Positions 41,001-50,913 of a DNA stretch of 64,000 nt are shown here, in pieces. Origin of the DNA: Prorocentrum cordatum (Eukaryota; Sar; Dinophyceae; Prorocentrales; Prorocentraceae); assembly GCA_963575745.1 (NCBI GenBank), contig CAUYUJ010018616.1, positions 64,680 to 128,679 on the forward strand, written 5' to 3'. A program made the position numbers and the translations under genes. The notes below the pieces were generated by a model. That model did no database searches and was not told the DNA's origin. It saw only the letters and a program-made list of their open reading frames with translations. Numbering within the stretch: position 1 is the stretch's first letter; each line of letters opens with the position of its first letter.

Positions 41001-42274
41001 CCATAGACACTGGATCTTGCACACAAACTGACCCAGGACATCCAGAAGCATAAGGTTATCCCCATTGAGTCCGAGACTGGTGTAGAAGTTGACCGGGATG
41101 ACAACAGGGCCTGACGGGGGGGCCACACTCAAAAGACGCGCCGAAATACGAGAGCTGAAGTCTTCAAAGAGCTCGGACTCGATCACCGAGGACGCGATGG
41201 AGGGCACGACACCTAGAGCAACACCTGCCGAGCTCATGTTGGCCCCATCACCTGTCGAAATAGCCGTCCCGAGGGTCAGGTCAAACTGGCGTTGCAGACC
41301 CCATTGGTAGGCCTGCTGGAGCTTCTCATCCGTCTTCAGCCGCGTCTCCTGGTTGCAAATCACATGTGGCTGCACGCCACTACCGTCAGGTCGCTTCAAG
41401 TCAAACAGCTCTGGCCCACGATCTTGGCACCAGTCCATCACCAGCTTGAAGGTCTCCAACTGTTGGCATTGACTCCGAAAATCGCGAGGGCCCCTGGCTC
41501 TCGATCGACGGCTAGCACAGGGGGGCCCTCAATCACGACCGCCTCGTAGCCCTCGCGATCGACGGTGCGCTTGTGTAGCGAATTTCCTTCGACAGCTGCA
41601 AACGTCTGCTGCGTCCGCAAAACACCCTGCCCCCCGGCCCCGCGCGCTGGTTCCCCCGCCTCCTGTGGAAGGGGTGCCCTGGGGGAGGGAGAGGCAGGGG
41701 GCGACGCGCGAGCCTGACGGGGGGGCCCTAGACCCCCGCCGCCAGGACTCTGCGTCCTAACGCCACACGAAGACCCAGTCGTCGCAGCCATCGAAGGAGA
41801 GCGCGCCGCCGACGAAGGAGGAGCCGCCTCGCACGTCGCCGACCTTGCCACCGAGCTCGCTCCTGTCCCCCACCCCGAAGGACGGGCCAGTTGGGGAGCA
41901 TGACCAGCAGCTCCTTGTGGCGGCCTCTGCGGCCGACCAGGGGCCGTGAGTGCACCAGTCGACGCGGATGGCCCAGTCCTCAACAAAGAACCTCGCGCCG
42001 ATGTGGGCACGGGGGTTGGACGGCGAGGGACTGAATCCCTCTCCCCCTTGCCCAAGGCTCCGCTCCCCGAAGCAGTGGACCTCGCTGCGCCTAACTGCGG
42101 CCACTCCGACTCGTCCAGCTCGACTCTGCCCCCATCGCGCTGGCGGAAAAGCATCGAATCGAATGGCAGGTCGTCGCGAAAAACTGGGACGGCGAAGCCC
42201 GCGGCATCCTCCCAATCGGCGTCGACCATGTTGCTCCCCAGGAACAAGCTCAGAGCACTAGTCACTGGAGCCAT
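36581..42274 (-). pseudogene. LINE ORF2: endonuclease, reverse transcriptase, RNase H, multiply disabled
   Basis: The start ATG is at 42274. A long linker (MAPVTSALSLFLGSNMVDAD onward) leads to the endonuclease: AIFGVNANSW, then after a one-base frameshift near 41463 VICNQETRL, VNFYTSLG, LIQADWNPAP, and a final HPHMPVGLI. These are the Asn, Glu, Asp-Asn and His blocks of AP-type LINE endonucleases. The frame changes again near 40300 beside a seven-C run. RT shows GLGWDAFHP, KPDGGVRPIG, LPDLNKLYEHI (motif A) and ANGGAIAS (motif B). Motif C reads VIDN, not xxDD (codon at 39134-39136). A TAG (38033-38035) lies in a (CT)n tract. RNase H has PFTDGSARWA and RDAEDLALN, then TGA at 37589-37591 where a Cys is expected, then VHKTKAH and NKLADEHAKRGA. 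The C-terminal CCRCGAVSS resembles the Cys tail of the other LINE. Confidence 0.82.
37989..38046. repeat. (CT)n microsatellite inside LINE ORF2
   Basis: About 29 CT dinucleotides with one TAT interruption. On the coding strand this adds a run of Arg/Glu codons and an in-frame TAG between the RT zinc knuckle and RNase H. Sequence on both sides reads in one frame, so the tract expanded inside the coding region. Confidence 0.9.
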
Positions 42275-43376
42275 CGCTGCCGCAGCGGTCTGGGTGAGGC
42301 GACCCAGTCCTCGGCTTTTTGATGCGAATGCCAAGGGCGGCAGCTGCCTCGATGTACTTGCGCTTGGCTTCTGCTTGGTCCTCTTGCGCAGCCTGGCGAA
42401 GGCGCTCCGCTGCATCAGCGAACTCCTTCTGCTTCTGCTCATCGCCCTCGCCTCCAAGGAGCTCCACGTCGATATCGTCGTCTCCTGCTGCGGTGTGCTC
42501 GCCATCTGCAGCGGCCGTGCCACCTGGCCCTCCACCGGCGCCGCCAGCAGAGCCAGTAGTAGCAGCATAATCGGCAGCGGCCTGCTGAGCAGCGCGCTTG
42601 GCCTCCAGGGCCGCGGCGTTGAGCCGCTGGAGGGCCGCCAAGGCTGCTGCTCCCTCCGACGACTGGGCCACGCTGTCGTCCAGGGCCGCCGAGATGGCCT
42701 TGAGTGGGTCCGTGCTCTCCTCAGCCTGAAGACGGAAGAGCGCAGTCTCAGCAGTGCCGAGCTCGCCCTTGAGCGTCTCGACGTTGGAGCAGATCTCGTT
42801 GAGCTCCCTGTCCAACTCCTCGCGCTGCAGGCGAAGGGCCGTCGCCCTCGACTCCAGCTTGCCCAGCTTGGTGCGCAGGTTGTCAACCTTCCACCTCTGG
42901 GTGCGCGCCGAAGGGGCCTTCGGCACCGTAGCCTGATGTGCCTTCTTCCCAGCTTCCTCAACTCCTGTCGCGTCCAGGCCCTCGCGCTTGAGGAACTGCA
43001 CCACCTCGGCGTGGGTGAGCTGCTTACCACTGGACTGCTGTGGAGGCGACCTCCACGGCGGCTTGCTCCCTTCAAGCATCGCCAACTTCGACTGCAGGTC
43101 CTTGATGAGCTTCGCCTGGGCTGAGCCTGACTCGCCCGCGCCAGTGAAGCGAGGCGGCCCGTTCGCCCGTGCCCCTCCTGGCTTGCGCAGGCCACTCTTG
43201 GCGGGTGGGGCTGCAGCAGTTGCTGCCCTCTTTGCGGCCTGCACCACCTTGTTTGGCGCAGCTCCTCCACAGGCCCTGCACTTGATCCGACTGGCCCAAT
43301 TGTCCCAGCAACCGCAGTGCGGGCACCCCCACATGGGCGTCTTCGCGCCTGCCAAGACATCGGGCGGTGGCCCCAT
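42258..43376 (-). CDS. LINE ORF1: RanBP2-like zinc finger plus coiled coil (372 aa)
   Basis: A complete frame beginning MGPPPDVLAGAKTPMWGCPH. The N-terminal motif W-x-C-x-x-C-x-C-W-x-N-x(6)-C-x-x-C (residues about 16-37) resembles a RanBP2-type zinc ribbon, which binds single-stranded RNA. It is followed by basic Ala/Lys/Arg-rich sequence (KRAATAAAPPAKSGLRKPGG) and a long coiled coil (RWKVDNLRTKLGKLESRATA onward, about residues 165-235). An acidic Gly-rich segment (AAGDDDIDVELLGGEGDE) and a final helix (KRKYIEAAAALGIRIKKPR) close the protein. ORF1 proteins of LINEs coat the element RNA; zinc finger plus coiled coil fits that role. The stop TAG (42258-42260) overlaps the ORF2 start by 17 nt, which suggests translation of ORF2 by termination-reinitiation. 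Unlike ORF2 it is uninterrupted. Confidence 0.75.
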   Translation of the reverse strand: MGPPPDVLAGAKTPMWGCPHCGCWDNWASRIKCRACGGAAPNKVVQAAKRAATAAAPPAKSGLRKPGGARANGPPRFTGAGESGSAQAKLIKDLQSKLAMLEGSKPPWRSPPQQSSGKQLTHAEVVQFLKREGLDATGVEEAGKKAHQATVPKAPSARTQRWKVDNLRTKLGKLESRATALRLQREELDRELNEICSNVETLKGELGTAETALFRLQAEESTDPLKAISAALDDSVAQSSEGAAALAALQRLNAAALEAKRAAQQAAADYAATTGSAGGAGGGPGGTAAADGEHTAAGDDDIDVELLGGEGDEQKQKEFADAAERLRQAAQEDQAEAKRKYIEAAAALGIRIKKPRTGSPHPDRCGSDGSSD

Positions 43377-43479
43377 GCGCCGCTGGCTGCAGCGGCTGGG
43401 GCGAGCGTGAAAGACCGCAAACGGCTCACAAGCACGATCCGTTCTGAAGTACGCGCTTGCAAGCTCAGCGCCTCAAAGG

Positions 43480-43501
43480 CCTGAGCCAGAACGGCTAAGG
43501 T
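43480..43501 (-). other. Degenerate spliced-leader relic at the LINE 5' end
   Basis: The minus strand reads ACCTTAGCCG, then TTCTGGCTCAGG: 17 of 21 leader positions, three of the four changes transitions. It lies 104 nt before the ORF1 start and a few bases from the (GGA)n tract. If real, the LINE transcript was itself trans-spliced before reverse transcription. Confidence 0.6.
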
Positions 43502-43503
43502 GC

Positions 43504-43760
43504 AGAGCAGGAGGAGAAGGGGAGGAGGAGAAGGAGGAGGAGAAGGAGGAGGAGGAGGAGGAGGACGAGGAGCAGCAGGAGGAGGACGAGGAGGAGGAGG
43601 AGGACGAGGAGGAGGAGGAGGAGGACGAGGAGGAGGAGGACGAGGAGGAGGAGGACGAGGAGGAGGAGGAGAAGGACGAGGAGCGAAAGGAGAGAGCACG
43701 ATGAGGAGGAGGAGGAGGAGGAGGAGGAGGAGGAGGAGGAGGAGGAGGGGCGAGGGGCAC
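43504..43760. repeat. (GGA)n with GAC interruptions
   Basis: GGAGAAGG at the start, then GGAGGAGGACGAGGAGGAGG, then 14 or more pure GGA units (43700-43745). Confidence 0.95.
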
Positions 43761-43799
43761 TCCTGCGCTCCGAGGAGCCTCCCGAGGCCGCTTGCTCTC

Positions 43800-43945
43800 C
43801 AGAGGTCGAGAGGGAGGGAGGAAGGAGGGAGGGAGGGCAAGAAGGAATGAGGAGGAGGAGGGGGACGAGAAGGAGGAGAAGGAGGAGGAGAGTGAGGGAG
43901 GAGAGGGAGAAGGAGGAGGAGGAGGAGGAGGAGGAGGAGGAGGAG
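43800..43945. repeat. Purine-rich GGGAGGAA / GGA tract
   Basis: GAGGGAGGAAGGAGGGAGGG at 43811-43830, then impure GGA to 43945. Confidence 0.9.
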
Positions 43946-44640
43946 CAAACTCTCCACTATCACAGCAGTGTCAGCCGTTCGCTACTCGTCACCGCGGCGC
44001 CTTCTTCCAACAAGCTACCATCGCCTTGGATTGCACAGCCGATCCAGAAACAGGAGCGCGCGCGCGGCCACGACGGGGAGGCAATGACCGCTGGATGGGC
44101 GGGCGGCCCTGGGCAAGGCGGTGGAGCTGAAGGAGGAGGGGGCGGGGGCGAGGAAAAGGGTCGGAGAGCGAGGAGGAGAGAGGGAGAGAGGGAGGAGGGC
44201 AGGAGGGAAGGCCTGGAGAGGGATCGAGGAGGAGCTCATCGGCGTGTCAGGGCAGGAGGTCTATCAGCCTCCCCAGGGGTTGAGGAGGAGCACGGGGGGA
44301 TGGTCCCCTCGCCTGCGCCCCGGGCGCCTGTTCCAGGCCTGGAGGTTCCAGGCGGCGTTCCAGTCGACTCCAGGCCCCGCCTGCGGCGCTGGGGGCTCCA
44401 CGGGCTGGCCGTCCAGCAGTGCCTGCCGAGGCCTTTCGACCAGGAGCTCGACCACAATGCCGATTTGCCAAACAAGCAGCTGCTGTGCCGCCGAGTCTCA
44501 ACAGCCCTTCAGGGCGCAGGTGGTCTAGAGAGCTCTCCCTTCCAACCCCCTTTCTTCCCCTTCGGGGAGGGGCTTTCTCCCCTCCCCCATGCCCCCTCCC
44601 CTGGACCTGGAAGGGGGGGGGCTTCCTGAGGTGTCGAGAA
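43946..44640 (-). other. Mostly unassigned; weak exon candidate at 44262-44500
   Basis: On the minus strand a frame reads LLVWQIGIVVELLVERPRQA, then LLDGQPVEPPAPQAGPG and VDWNAAWNLQAWNRR, ending at a stop near 44264. The mix of residues is protein-like, but no domain or splice sites support it. Confidence 0.25.
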
Positions 44641-44644
44641 GGCT

Positions 44645-45205
44645 CCACGAGCGCCTCAGATAGCCCAAGATTGTCTCCAAGACGGCTCAAGATAGCCCAG
44701 GCTGGCTCAACATGGTTTCCAAGATGCTCCAAGAGGCCCCAAGAGCGTTCCAAGACGGGTCCAAGTTGCCACGGAGCCTTCCACGGAGGCCCCGCGAGGC
44801 CGAAATCCTTCAAACACCAAAGGAACATCAATGACTTTGGTCTCTCGCCTTTTTGCTTTCGATGGCCTTCCGAGGCCTCAAGATGGCTCCAAGAGAGCCC
44901 AAAAGGGCCCCAGGAGAGGCCCAAGAGAGCCCCCAAACGGCCCTAGGAGCGCCCCAGTGCGCTCCAAGAAGGGGGGAGTCTAATATTAAGGGCCCCCCTT
45001 CTTTGCTCGAGCTCTTGTAAGATGGCTCCAAGAGGGCTTCTGATGCCCCCAGGATAGCTCCAAGAGGTTCCCAGGATGCCCCCAAGAAGCTTATAAGCGG
45101 CCCCCGCGAGGCGTCCAAAAGGCTCCCAAGAGACCCCCAAGAGGCCCCCCAAAGGCCCCCAAAGGCTCCCCGAGGCAAGCAAGACGCTCTAAGAGGCCCT
45201 CGGGC
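44645..45205. repeat. CCAAGA-type degenerate minisatellite
   Basis: Dozens of 10-13-base variants of GGCTCCAAGAGGCCC and TCCAAGATGGCTC, interrupted by a short unrelated segment at 44790-44860. Same family as 57640-58460 and 3940-4065. Confidence 0.8.
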
Positions 45206-45384
45206 CCGCCAAGATACCTCATCTCGCCTGGGCATCGTTCCTGGATGGGCTGGTGGGGTTACGTGAAGCGTCTAGCATGTGTGAAGCCTGCGCGCACTCA
45301 TTCGTAGGTCGATTGAACATTCTACGTAAGCTTGACGGAGAACAACTAATTTTGGGCAAATCAATTTTGCAGTCGATCCCCTAG
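45206..45384. other. Short dispersed repeat and unassigned sequence
   Basis: TGGTGGGGTTACGTGAAGCG at 45251-45270 matches 1670-1689 with one change. No gene. Confidence 0.5.
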
Positions 45385-45622
45385 ACAAGGAGGAGAAGGA
45401 GGAGGATGAGGAGGAGGAGGGAGAGAGGGAGGAGGAGGAGGAGGAGGAGAAGGAGGAGGAGGAGAAGGAGGAGGGAGGGAGGAGGGGAGGAGGAGGAGGG
45501 GGAGGAGGAGGAGAGGAGGAGGAGGAGGAGGAGGAGGAGGAGGAGGAGGAGGAGGAGGAGGACGAGGAGGGGGAGATGAGGAGGAGGAGGAGGAGGAGAG
45601 GAGGAGGAGGAAAATGAGGAGG
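45385..45622. repeat. (GGA)n tract
   Basis: GGAGGAGAAGGAGGAGGATG at the start, later mostly pure GGA to 45605. Followed by a GC-rich, gene-free stretch (45623-45980) with G runs. Confidence 0.92.
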
Positions 45623-45980
45623 AGGAACTCGAGCCTTGGCGGCAGCGTCGGGGGGCCGTCCCGGTCGGAGGCGGCGGCCGGCGGCCACTGGGCGCCGGAG
45701 CCTTCCGACAGCACAGGCGGGGCACCCGCGGCCGCCTCCTGTCGCGGAGGGAGGGGGGGCGGAGAGGGCTGCGCGGGGGGGGGGGCGGCGGAGAGGCGGC
45801 GGTCTTGAGGGCCTCTTTGGGCTGTTTTGGGGGCCCTCTTGGGCCGTCTTGGGGCATTTTTTGGGGGGGGCGTTCTGGGGCGATTCTGGAAGCTGCTTGG
45901 GCCGTCATGGATTTTTGAGAGTCGAGGAGAGGCCAGCGGCTGGGGGGCGGGAGAGGAAAAGGCAGGGAAAGGGAAGCGAG

Positions 45981-46050
45981 AGAGGAGGAGGAGGAGGAGG
46001 AGGAGGAGGAGGAGGAGGAGGAGGAGGAGGAGGAGGAGGAGGAGGAGGAC
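45981..46050. repeat. (GGA)n bordering 84-bp element copy 3
   Basis: About 22 GGA triplets ending in GAGGACCAGT, the same junction as at 14511-14520. Confidence 0.95.
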
Positions 46051-46830
46051 CAGTGCAAACCCAGGAGCCATCAACGATGTTGGAATAAACCCTCCCTCCA
46101 AGCTCCCTCTTCACAGGCCCCTGCAACGGTCCATTTCCACAGAGGGAACCGCCTCGTTGGAAGACAACCGTTTGAAGACCCTGAAGCATGCCAAAACATT
46201 GTTATCGCGATTCCAACGCCACGGATCAATCTGATTGTTGCGTCTTGACGATCCGAACCGCGCCCGAACGTAATTCCTGGGGCTTCAACGCCGCGAATCA
46301 ACGTTGTTGCCGCACCCTCATAATCCGGAGTCCTTCGAACACACAATTCCCGGTACCTTGAAAATTGCAATTTTGAGCTGTGAAAACAAATTCGAACAAC
46401 TCTTGCGATCGTGGAAAACGAATGTGCGCGGCGTTATTGAAAACGGGTCTTCCTCAATCCGTGAATCTCGGGCAAAAAATTAAAAAGAATGTGCGCGGCG
46501 CTGGGCGAAAACCACATGTTTTAAACGGGTTTTACTCAATCCGTGAAGCTCTTGCAAATGTTTGAAACGAATGTGCGCGGCGCTAACGCCAGAGCCGCAT
46601 GTTGAAAACGGGTCTTCCTCAATCAATGAAGCTCTTGCAATTTGTTGAAATAATGTGCGCGGCGCTAGCGCGGGAGCCACATTTTGAAAACGACCCGCCC
46701 TCCATCTGTGAAACTGTTGCTACTGTATAAGTTTCAGGGTCATATCTGATGAGAAAGTCTCAGGCGGCCCGCCCGGCCCGCCCTGAAAACTTGCCTTGGG
46801 GGTGCGACAGGGAGAAAATATTCATAAGGA
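46051..46830. mobile_element. 84-bp-periodic dispersed element, copy 3
   Basis: Order as in the other copies: CCAGTGCAAACCCAGG, ATCAACGATGTTGG, CTCTTCACAGGCC, then units with AATGTGCGCGGCG markers at about 46424, 46491, 46573 and 46655, then GGCCCGCCCGGCCCGCCCT and TGCGACAGGGAG, then the next GGA run at 46838. It is 30 kb from copies 1 and 2, which shows that the element disperses. Confidence 0.72.
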
Positions 46831-47780
46831 AAAGGAATGGAGGAGGAGGAGGAAGAGGAGGAGGAGGGCAAGGAGAACAAGGTGAAGGAGGGGCGCCAGC
46901 CCGCATGAAAGTTGAGGTTTGGATCGTGTTGACGTATTTATCCAAACGGCGCGCTGGCTGCATGACCTCCTTTTTTGTGTGTTGTTATGTGGTGTTCTCT
47001 CTCTCTCTCTCTGTATAATTCCCCTCGCTGTCTCTTTCGTTTGTTTGGTCTCTCTTTCTCTATATCTATATATATATATGTATACATGTACAGGTTAGTT
47101 AGTCTCTCCTTATGCTGATATCTCGCTCTCTCTCTCTCTCTTTCTCTGTCTCTCTCTCTCTCTCTCCCTCTTCTACATACACGTACATGCAGACACACCT
47201 ACATCGGTGAAAATGGGTGTATATTTATATATATATATATATAGGTGCACCGGGATATCGATTCATCTTTGGGTCACTCTATTCTCTATGTCATAGTGTG
47301 TGATAAATGTTAAAGCGTTGGTATATGTTCCTCTCTCTTCCCCATGCTCGGCTCACGATCTATAACAAGTGAATGTATCAACATATAACATACGACCGCA
47401 TTCCATTATGTTACTGTAATATATACGCTCGTGTTGCGGGGCGCGCCCGATCCACAATGTCTCAATCTCCCTCAATTCCTCTCTCTCTCTCTCTCTTTCT
47501 CTCAAAATCTCTCCCTCTCTCCATCTGTAGATTGGTCTGTGTTATAATTCCTCTCTCCACTGGCACTGCTCCCTACTCGCGCTGCTCGCTGTAGTCTCTC
47601 GCCGTGTATAGATCGATGTATTCGGCGTATCGGTTCTCCCTCTCTACATGGATGCACACGCGCAGATATGTATGTCCATACATATGAACGGGCATGCTTA
47701 CACAGATGTGCATATACACATATACACCTATACAAACCTGTGGCCCTGATGCCTAACCCAAACCTATGTCCAAATATATA

Positions 47781-47824
<44 letters not shown>

Positions 47825-47880
47825 ATGATCTCTCTCTGTCTCTCCCTCTCTCTTTTACTTGATTTGTTCCCCATCCCTCC
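46831..47880. repeat. Microsatellite-rich AT-leaning stretch: GGA, (CT)n, (TA)n
   Basis: (GGA) at 46838-46875; CT-rich runs at 46995-47015, 47125-47167, 47478-47525 and 47832-47855; TA runs at 47070-47080, 47225-47242 and 47780-47821. It is much lower in GC than the rest of the window. No gene is visible. Confidence 0.85.
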
Positions 47881-47929
47881 CTTGGTTGGGTTCTGCTTTT
47901 GAATAGAGCAGTGGGGTCTCCACCTCCTC

Positions 47930-48200
47930 CTCCTCGCCCCCCTCCCCGCTGTCCTCTCTGTTCTCTCCTCTCGCATCCCTCCTGGGGGCCGCGAAGTGTG
48001 AAATTGTCGTCACTCTCGAGGGCTGCTGGGGGAGCCCGCACAGTGGGGCCACACGCAGACCTAAACAGGACCTCGCCATCCCTGGGGAGCTGCGACGTGT
48101 GAAACTGCCGCCGCTTTCGAGGGCTGCTGGGGCGGGACCTCGCGGCGCCCCCCCCAAGACGCAAGGCCGCGGGTCGGAACAAACGGCGCGGCCACACATG
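47930..48200. repeat. About 101-bp tandem duplication
   Basis: The block with GTGTGAAATTGTCG and TCGAGGGCTGCTGGGG (47996 onward) recurs 101 bp later (48097 onward, GTGTGAAACTGCCG and TCGAGGGCTGCTGGGG). GACGCAAGGCCGCG and CAAACGGCGCGGCC at 48162-48200 match 8085-8120. Confidence 0.65.
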
Positions 48201-48417
48201 CTGTCGGACTTCGTCCCCATTCTTTCCGTGACGAGTTCGATCGTCCCGATCTCCTCCCCCCAGTCCACCCCATTCTTCGTCCCCATTCTCGGTCTTCCCC
48301 CTCCATTCGCGGCCTTCCCCCCCCCATTCCCCCCCATTCCCCTCCAGTCTTCGATGCTGTCGGTCTTCGTCCCCACTCTTCGTCCCGATCTCCCCTCCCC
48401 CCCCCCCATCCCCCCCC

Positions 48418-48560
48418 CAGCGGTCGTCCTTGGTCGGCAGCCCCCTGACCACGGCCTGGCGGAAGACCTCGAAGCGGTCCTTGCGCGCGCGCCCGCGGGC
48501 CCGCGGCTCGGGTGCTGCTGGACGTGCCCCTGGCGCAGCCCAGACGTGCCACGTCCGGAG
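48418..48560 (-). CDS. Candidate exon, unknown protein (low confidence)
   Basis: The minus frame reads TWHVWAAPGARPAAPEPRAR, then GRARKDRFEVFRQAVVRG and LPTKDDR, a basic helical peptide with natural residue mix, in a region otherwise full of C runs. No splice sites were placed with confidence and no family was recognised. Confidence 0.25.
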
Positions 48561-48954
48561 AAAAAGCACAGTCGGACCTTTGGCAGAAGAGCATCCTTCG
48601 AGGACACGAGACCCTCCGCCAGCCAAAAGACACAGGCCATCCAAGGGCACCCTCCCCAGGATGCACGAGGAGGCCCAACAGACACGAAGAACATTTAGGG
48701 CACCCTCTCCGAAGCGATCTGGATCTCATACTTCGGTCCGGCTGCAAAGACGCAGGCTCCTCTCAGCACTCGACCTTTGGATCCCAGGGCGCCTGTTTAG
48801 GGCCCCCATCAGGGCACAAAAGGGGCACCTTTCCTCACCCCCCTTGCTTTCGCCCCCCCCCCCCCCCAGTGCTCGACGCCCGAGCCCCCGAATAGACGTC
48901 GACTCTGGGTCGAATCCACGTCCAAACCGCGTCGGATACATCCCGAGATGCAAC

Positions 48955-49110
48955 CTCACAAAACAATGGCAACAGCACAGAGCATCACGACCAGAGCCCC
49001 GCACCCCGTCTTGCTGCGTCACTGTTCAAGCGGGATCGACCTGCGAGAGCCCAGAGCCCCACACCCCGTCTCGCTGCGTCGCTTGTCGAGCGGGATCGAT
49101 CTGTCAGGGT
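48955..49110. repeat. 60-bp direct tandem duplication
   Basis: CACCCCGTCTTGCTGCGTC, then GCGGGATCGACCTG at 49002-49042, repeats exactly 60 bp later as CACCCCGTCTCGCTGCGTC, then GCGGGATCGATCTG. Confidence 0.75.
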
Positions 49111-50137
49111 CCCAGGGCCCAGCGCAACTGCCAGCTGTGAACCAACTACAACGCCAGGGTCTCTGGGCAAGACAATAGCGCCACCCACAGGACAGACAGG
49201 GGCCCCCAACAATGCAACGCAAAGGAGGGAGGAGGAGGAGGAGGAGGAGGTCGAGGACGACCCGCTTCGGAACGCATGGCTCGCCGACCCCGACGCCTGG
49301 CTCCCTGACGCCTGGCCAAGAATTTCCGGGACCTTCTGAAGCGAAGCACACGACGTTCGGAAGAAGGAGGTAAAACCATAAAGTGGGAAGGCGTTGGAAG
49401 CAGATTGGGCTTCCGCCCGCCCCTTGAAGACGAAGGCAAAAGGAAAACCACTCGATACCTCGTAGTAGGAAGGCGCCTGAAGCAGATTGAAGTCTGGGAA
49501 TCCCCAGAAACCGACTTCTGAAGCAAAGTGCGGATCGGGCCAACGTGCCCAGGAGAGCCCAACATCGAATCGATAAACCGGATCGGCGATCGACATGCGT
49601 CGGATCGGTGGAAATCGGCAGCCGAGTCGGACTTAATGTTTTACACATTTTACACACACTTTTAATTGTCATTGCCATTTGGGATTGTTAGTGTCCATTG
49701 TCATGGCATCCACAACACTGAAAGCGGTCACCCCAGCGAGAGGGCCCCATCTTGCGCATTGTAGGGCAAACTGCACCGTAGGAGCTCGACCACAAGAAAC
49801 CTTCCACAAGAAACTCGACCCTGAGACCCCAGGACGTCCATTGACTTCCGGTGTGGGAAAGTCACGCTTTCAATCGCAAAACCATCGAAACCCAAGAAAC
49901 CTTGGGCACTCTGGAGGCAAGCAGGGCGTTTCTTGGTGAGGGTTTCCATTGTATGGACGGTGAGCGGCGTCGTGACCAGACGCATCGACGACTCGCGGTC
50001 ATCCACGCTCTGCGTAGATCTCCTTGCACCGCGGAGCGCGGAGGACATCACGGTAATCAGAGCATCAGCTTCGAGAACAACCCCTGGAATATGACGATGG
50101 GTTCACGCCGTCCACCAGCTTGGAAAAAAGCAGAACT
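49111..50137. other. No gene recognised
   Basis: A short (GGA)n is at 49230-49249. Other frames lack motifs. The stretch directly downstream of the lipocalin-like gene (49900-50137) would hold its 3' UTR; no poly(A) or AAUAAA-type signal stands out. Confidence 0.4.
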
Positions 50138-50845
50138 TCATACAGACACTACTTGAGAGCTCGTGTCCGAGGCAGACTGCCAGGGATAGTCGCAGCGCGC
50201 ATGAGAAACGGGCTCCAAGTTCCCAATGTTAGGAACATCGTCGTCCTTCATGTGGCCTGTTGCACTTTGGACTGCGATCCACTCAACATTCGCCTTTCGA
50301 GAGAGGACTTCGGTGTACTGGAAATTGCCAAGAGGAAGCTTCGTACACCCCCATTTGACTGCGAGCGTGTTGGAATGGTCGGTGAAATCTGGACCGAAAT
50401 GCACAACCGGATCATACCAACCCCAAGCGCGAAGATCCGTGCCGTGCGGGACCGCAGAGGACGGCCACTCCCAGTAGTCTCCCGGCTCGCTGAGATTCGC
50501 CGCGACGCCGAACAGATCAACGGTTCTCCACGACAGCTCTGCTTTGTTGTATGACAGCCAGGTGGCCTCCAAGTGCTGCGCATTCCCATGCACACCCACT
50601 GAGTAGTTGTACCGAGTGCATGCGAATGCTGTGGCATTCTGAAACCGGTCTGCAACTGCAACCACGTACCATGTGCCTTCCATGTTCTGCGGCCACGTAC
50701 GTACAAATGCAGGGTCAGCCAACGTCCAATCTGCCAATTCTGGCAAGCTCGGATACGGCAGCGGACAGGTGTCGTTCTTTGAAGCAGGTGTCTGAGCGAA
50801 ACACCTTGCAAGGAGGAAACACAGAGCCAGCATGCAACTGACCAT
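50138..50845 (-). CDS. Secreted lipocalin-like protein (235 aa), intronless
   Basis: Complete frame, ATG at 50845 to TGA at 50138-50140. The N-terminus (MVSCMLALCFLLARCFAQTP) is a clear signal peptide. Residues about 53-75 read PQNMEGTWYVVAVADRFQ, then ACTRYNY: the G-x-W of a lipocalin first strand followed by the usual F-x-C-x-x-Y strand. Tyr/Trp-rich strands follow, with a late Cys (WGCTKLP) that could bond to Cys75 as in lipocalins. N-glycosylation sites (NAT, NLS) fit secretion. Lipocalins are small beta-barrels that carry hydrophobic ligands; violaxanthin de-epoxidase shares the fold and is an alternative parent family. The ligand cannot be inferred. No intron, and a degenerate spliced leader 69 nt upstream, point to a retroposed origin. 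Confidence 0.68.
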   Translation of the reverse strand: MVSCMLALCFLLARCFAQTPASKNDTCPLPYPSLPELADWTLADPAFVRTWPQNMEGTWYVVAVADRFQNATAFACTRYNYSVGVHGNAQHLEATWLSYNKAELSWRTVDLFGVAANLSEPGDYWEWPSSAVPHGTDLRAWGWYDPVVHFGPDFTDHSNTLAVKWGCTKLPLGNFQYTEVLSRKANVEWIAVQSATGHMKDDDVPNIGNLEPVSHARCDYPWQSASDTSSQVVSV

Positions 50846-50913
50846 CGTGACCTGCGCCGAAAAGCAACTGCCAACCCCAACTGCACATACGCAGCCAGGT
50901 ACGCGGATTTAGC

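Larger units (their letters stand above)
36581..43501 (-). mobile_element. Long LINE retrotransposon with ORF1 and ORF2, decayed, with SL-like 5' end
   Basis: Read on the minus strand: a spliced-leader-like block (43501-43480), a 5' leader of about 100 nt, ORF1 (43376-42258), then ORF2 (from 42274) with apurinic-type endonuclease, RT and RNase H, ending at 36581. ORF2 starts inside the end of ORF1 (17-nt overlap). ORF2 carries a one-base frameshift near 41463, a frame change near 40300, a TAG inside a (CT)n tract, a TGA in RNase H and a changed RT active site. The 5' side abuts (GGA)n. No poly(A) or target duplication was found. Confidence 0.8.
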
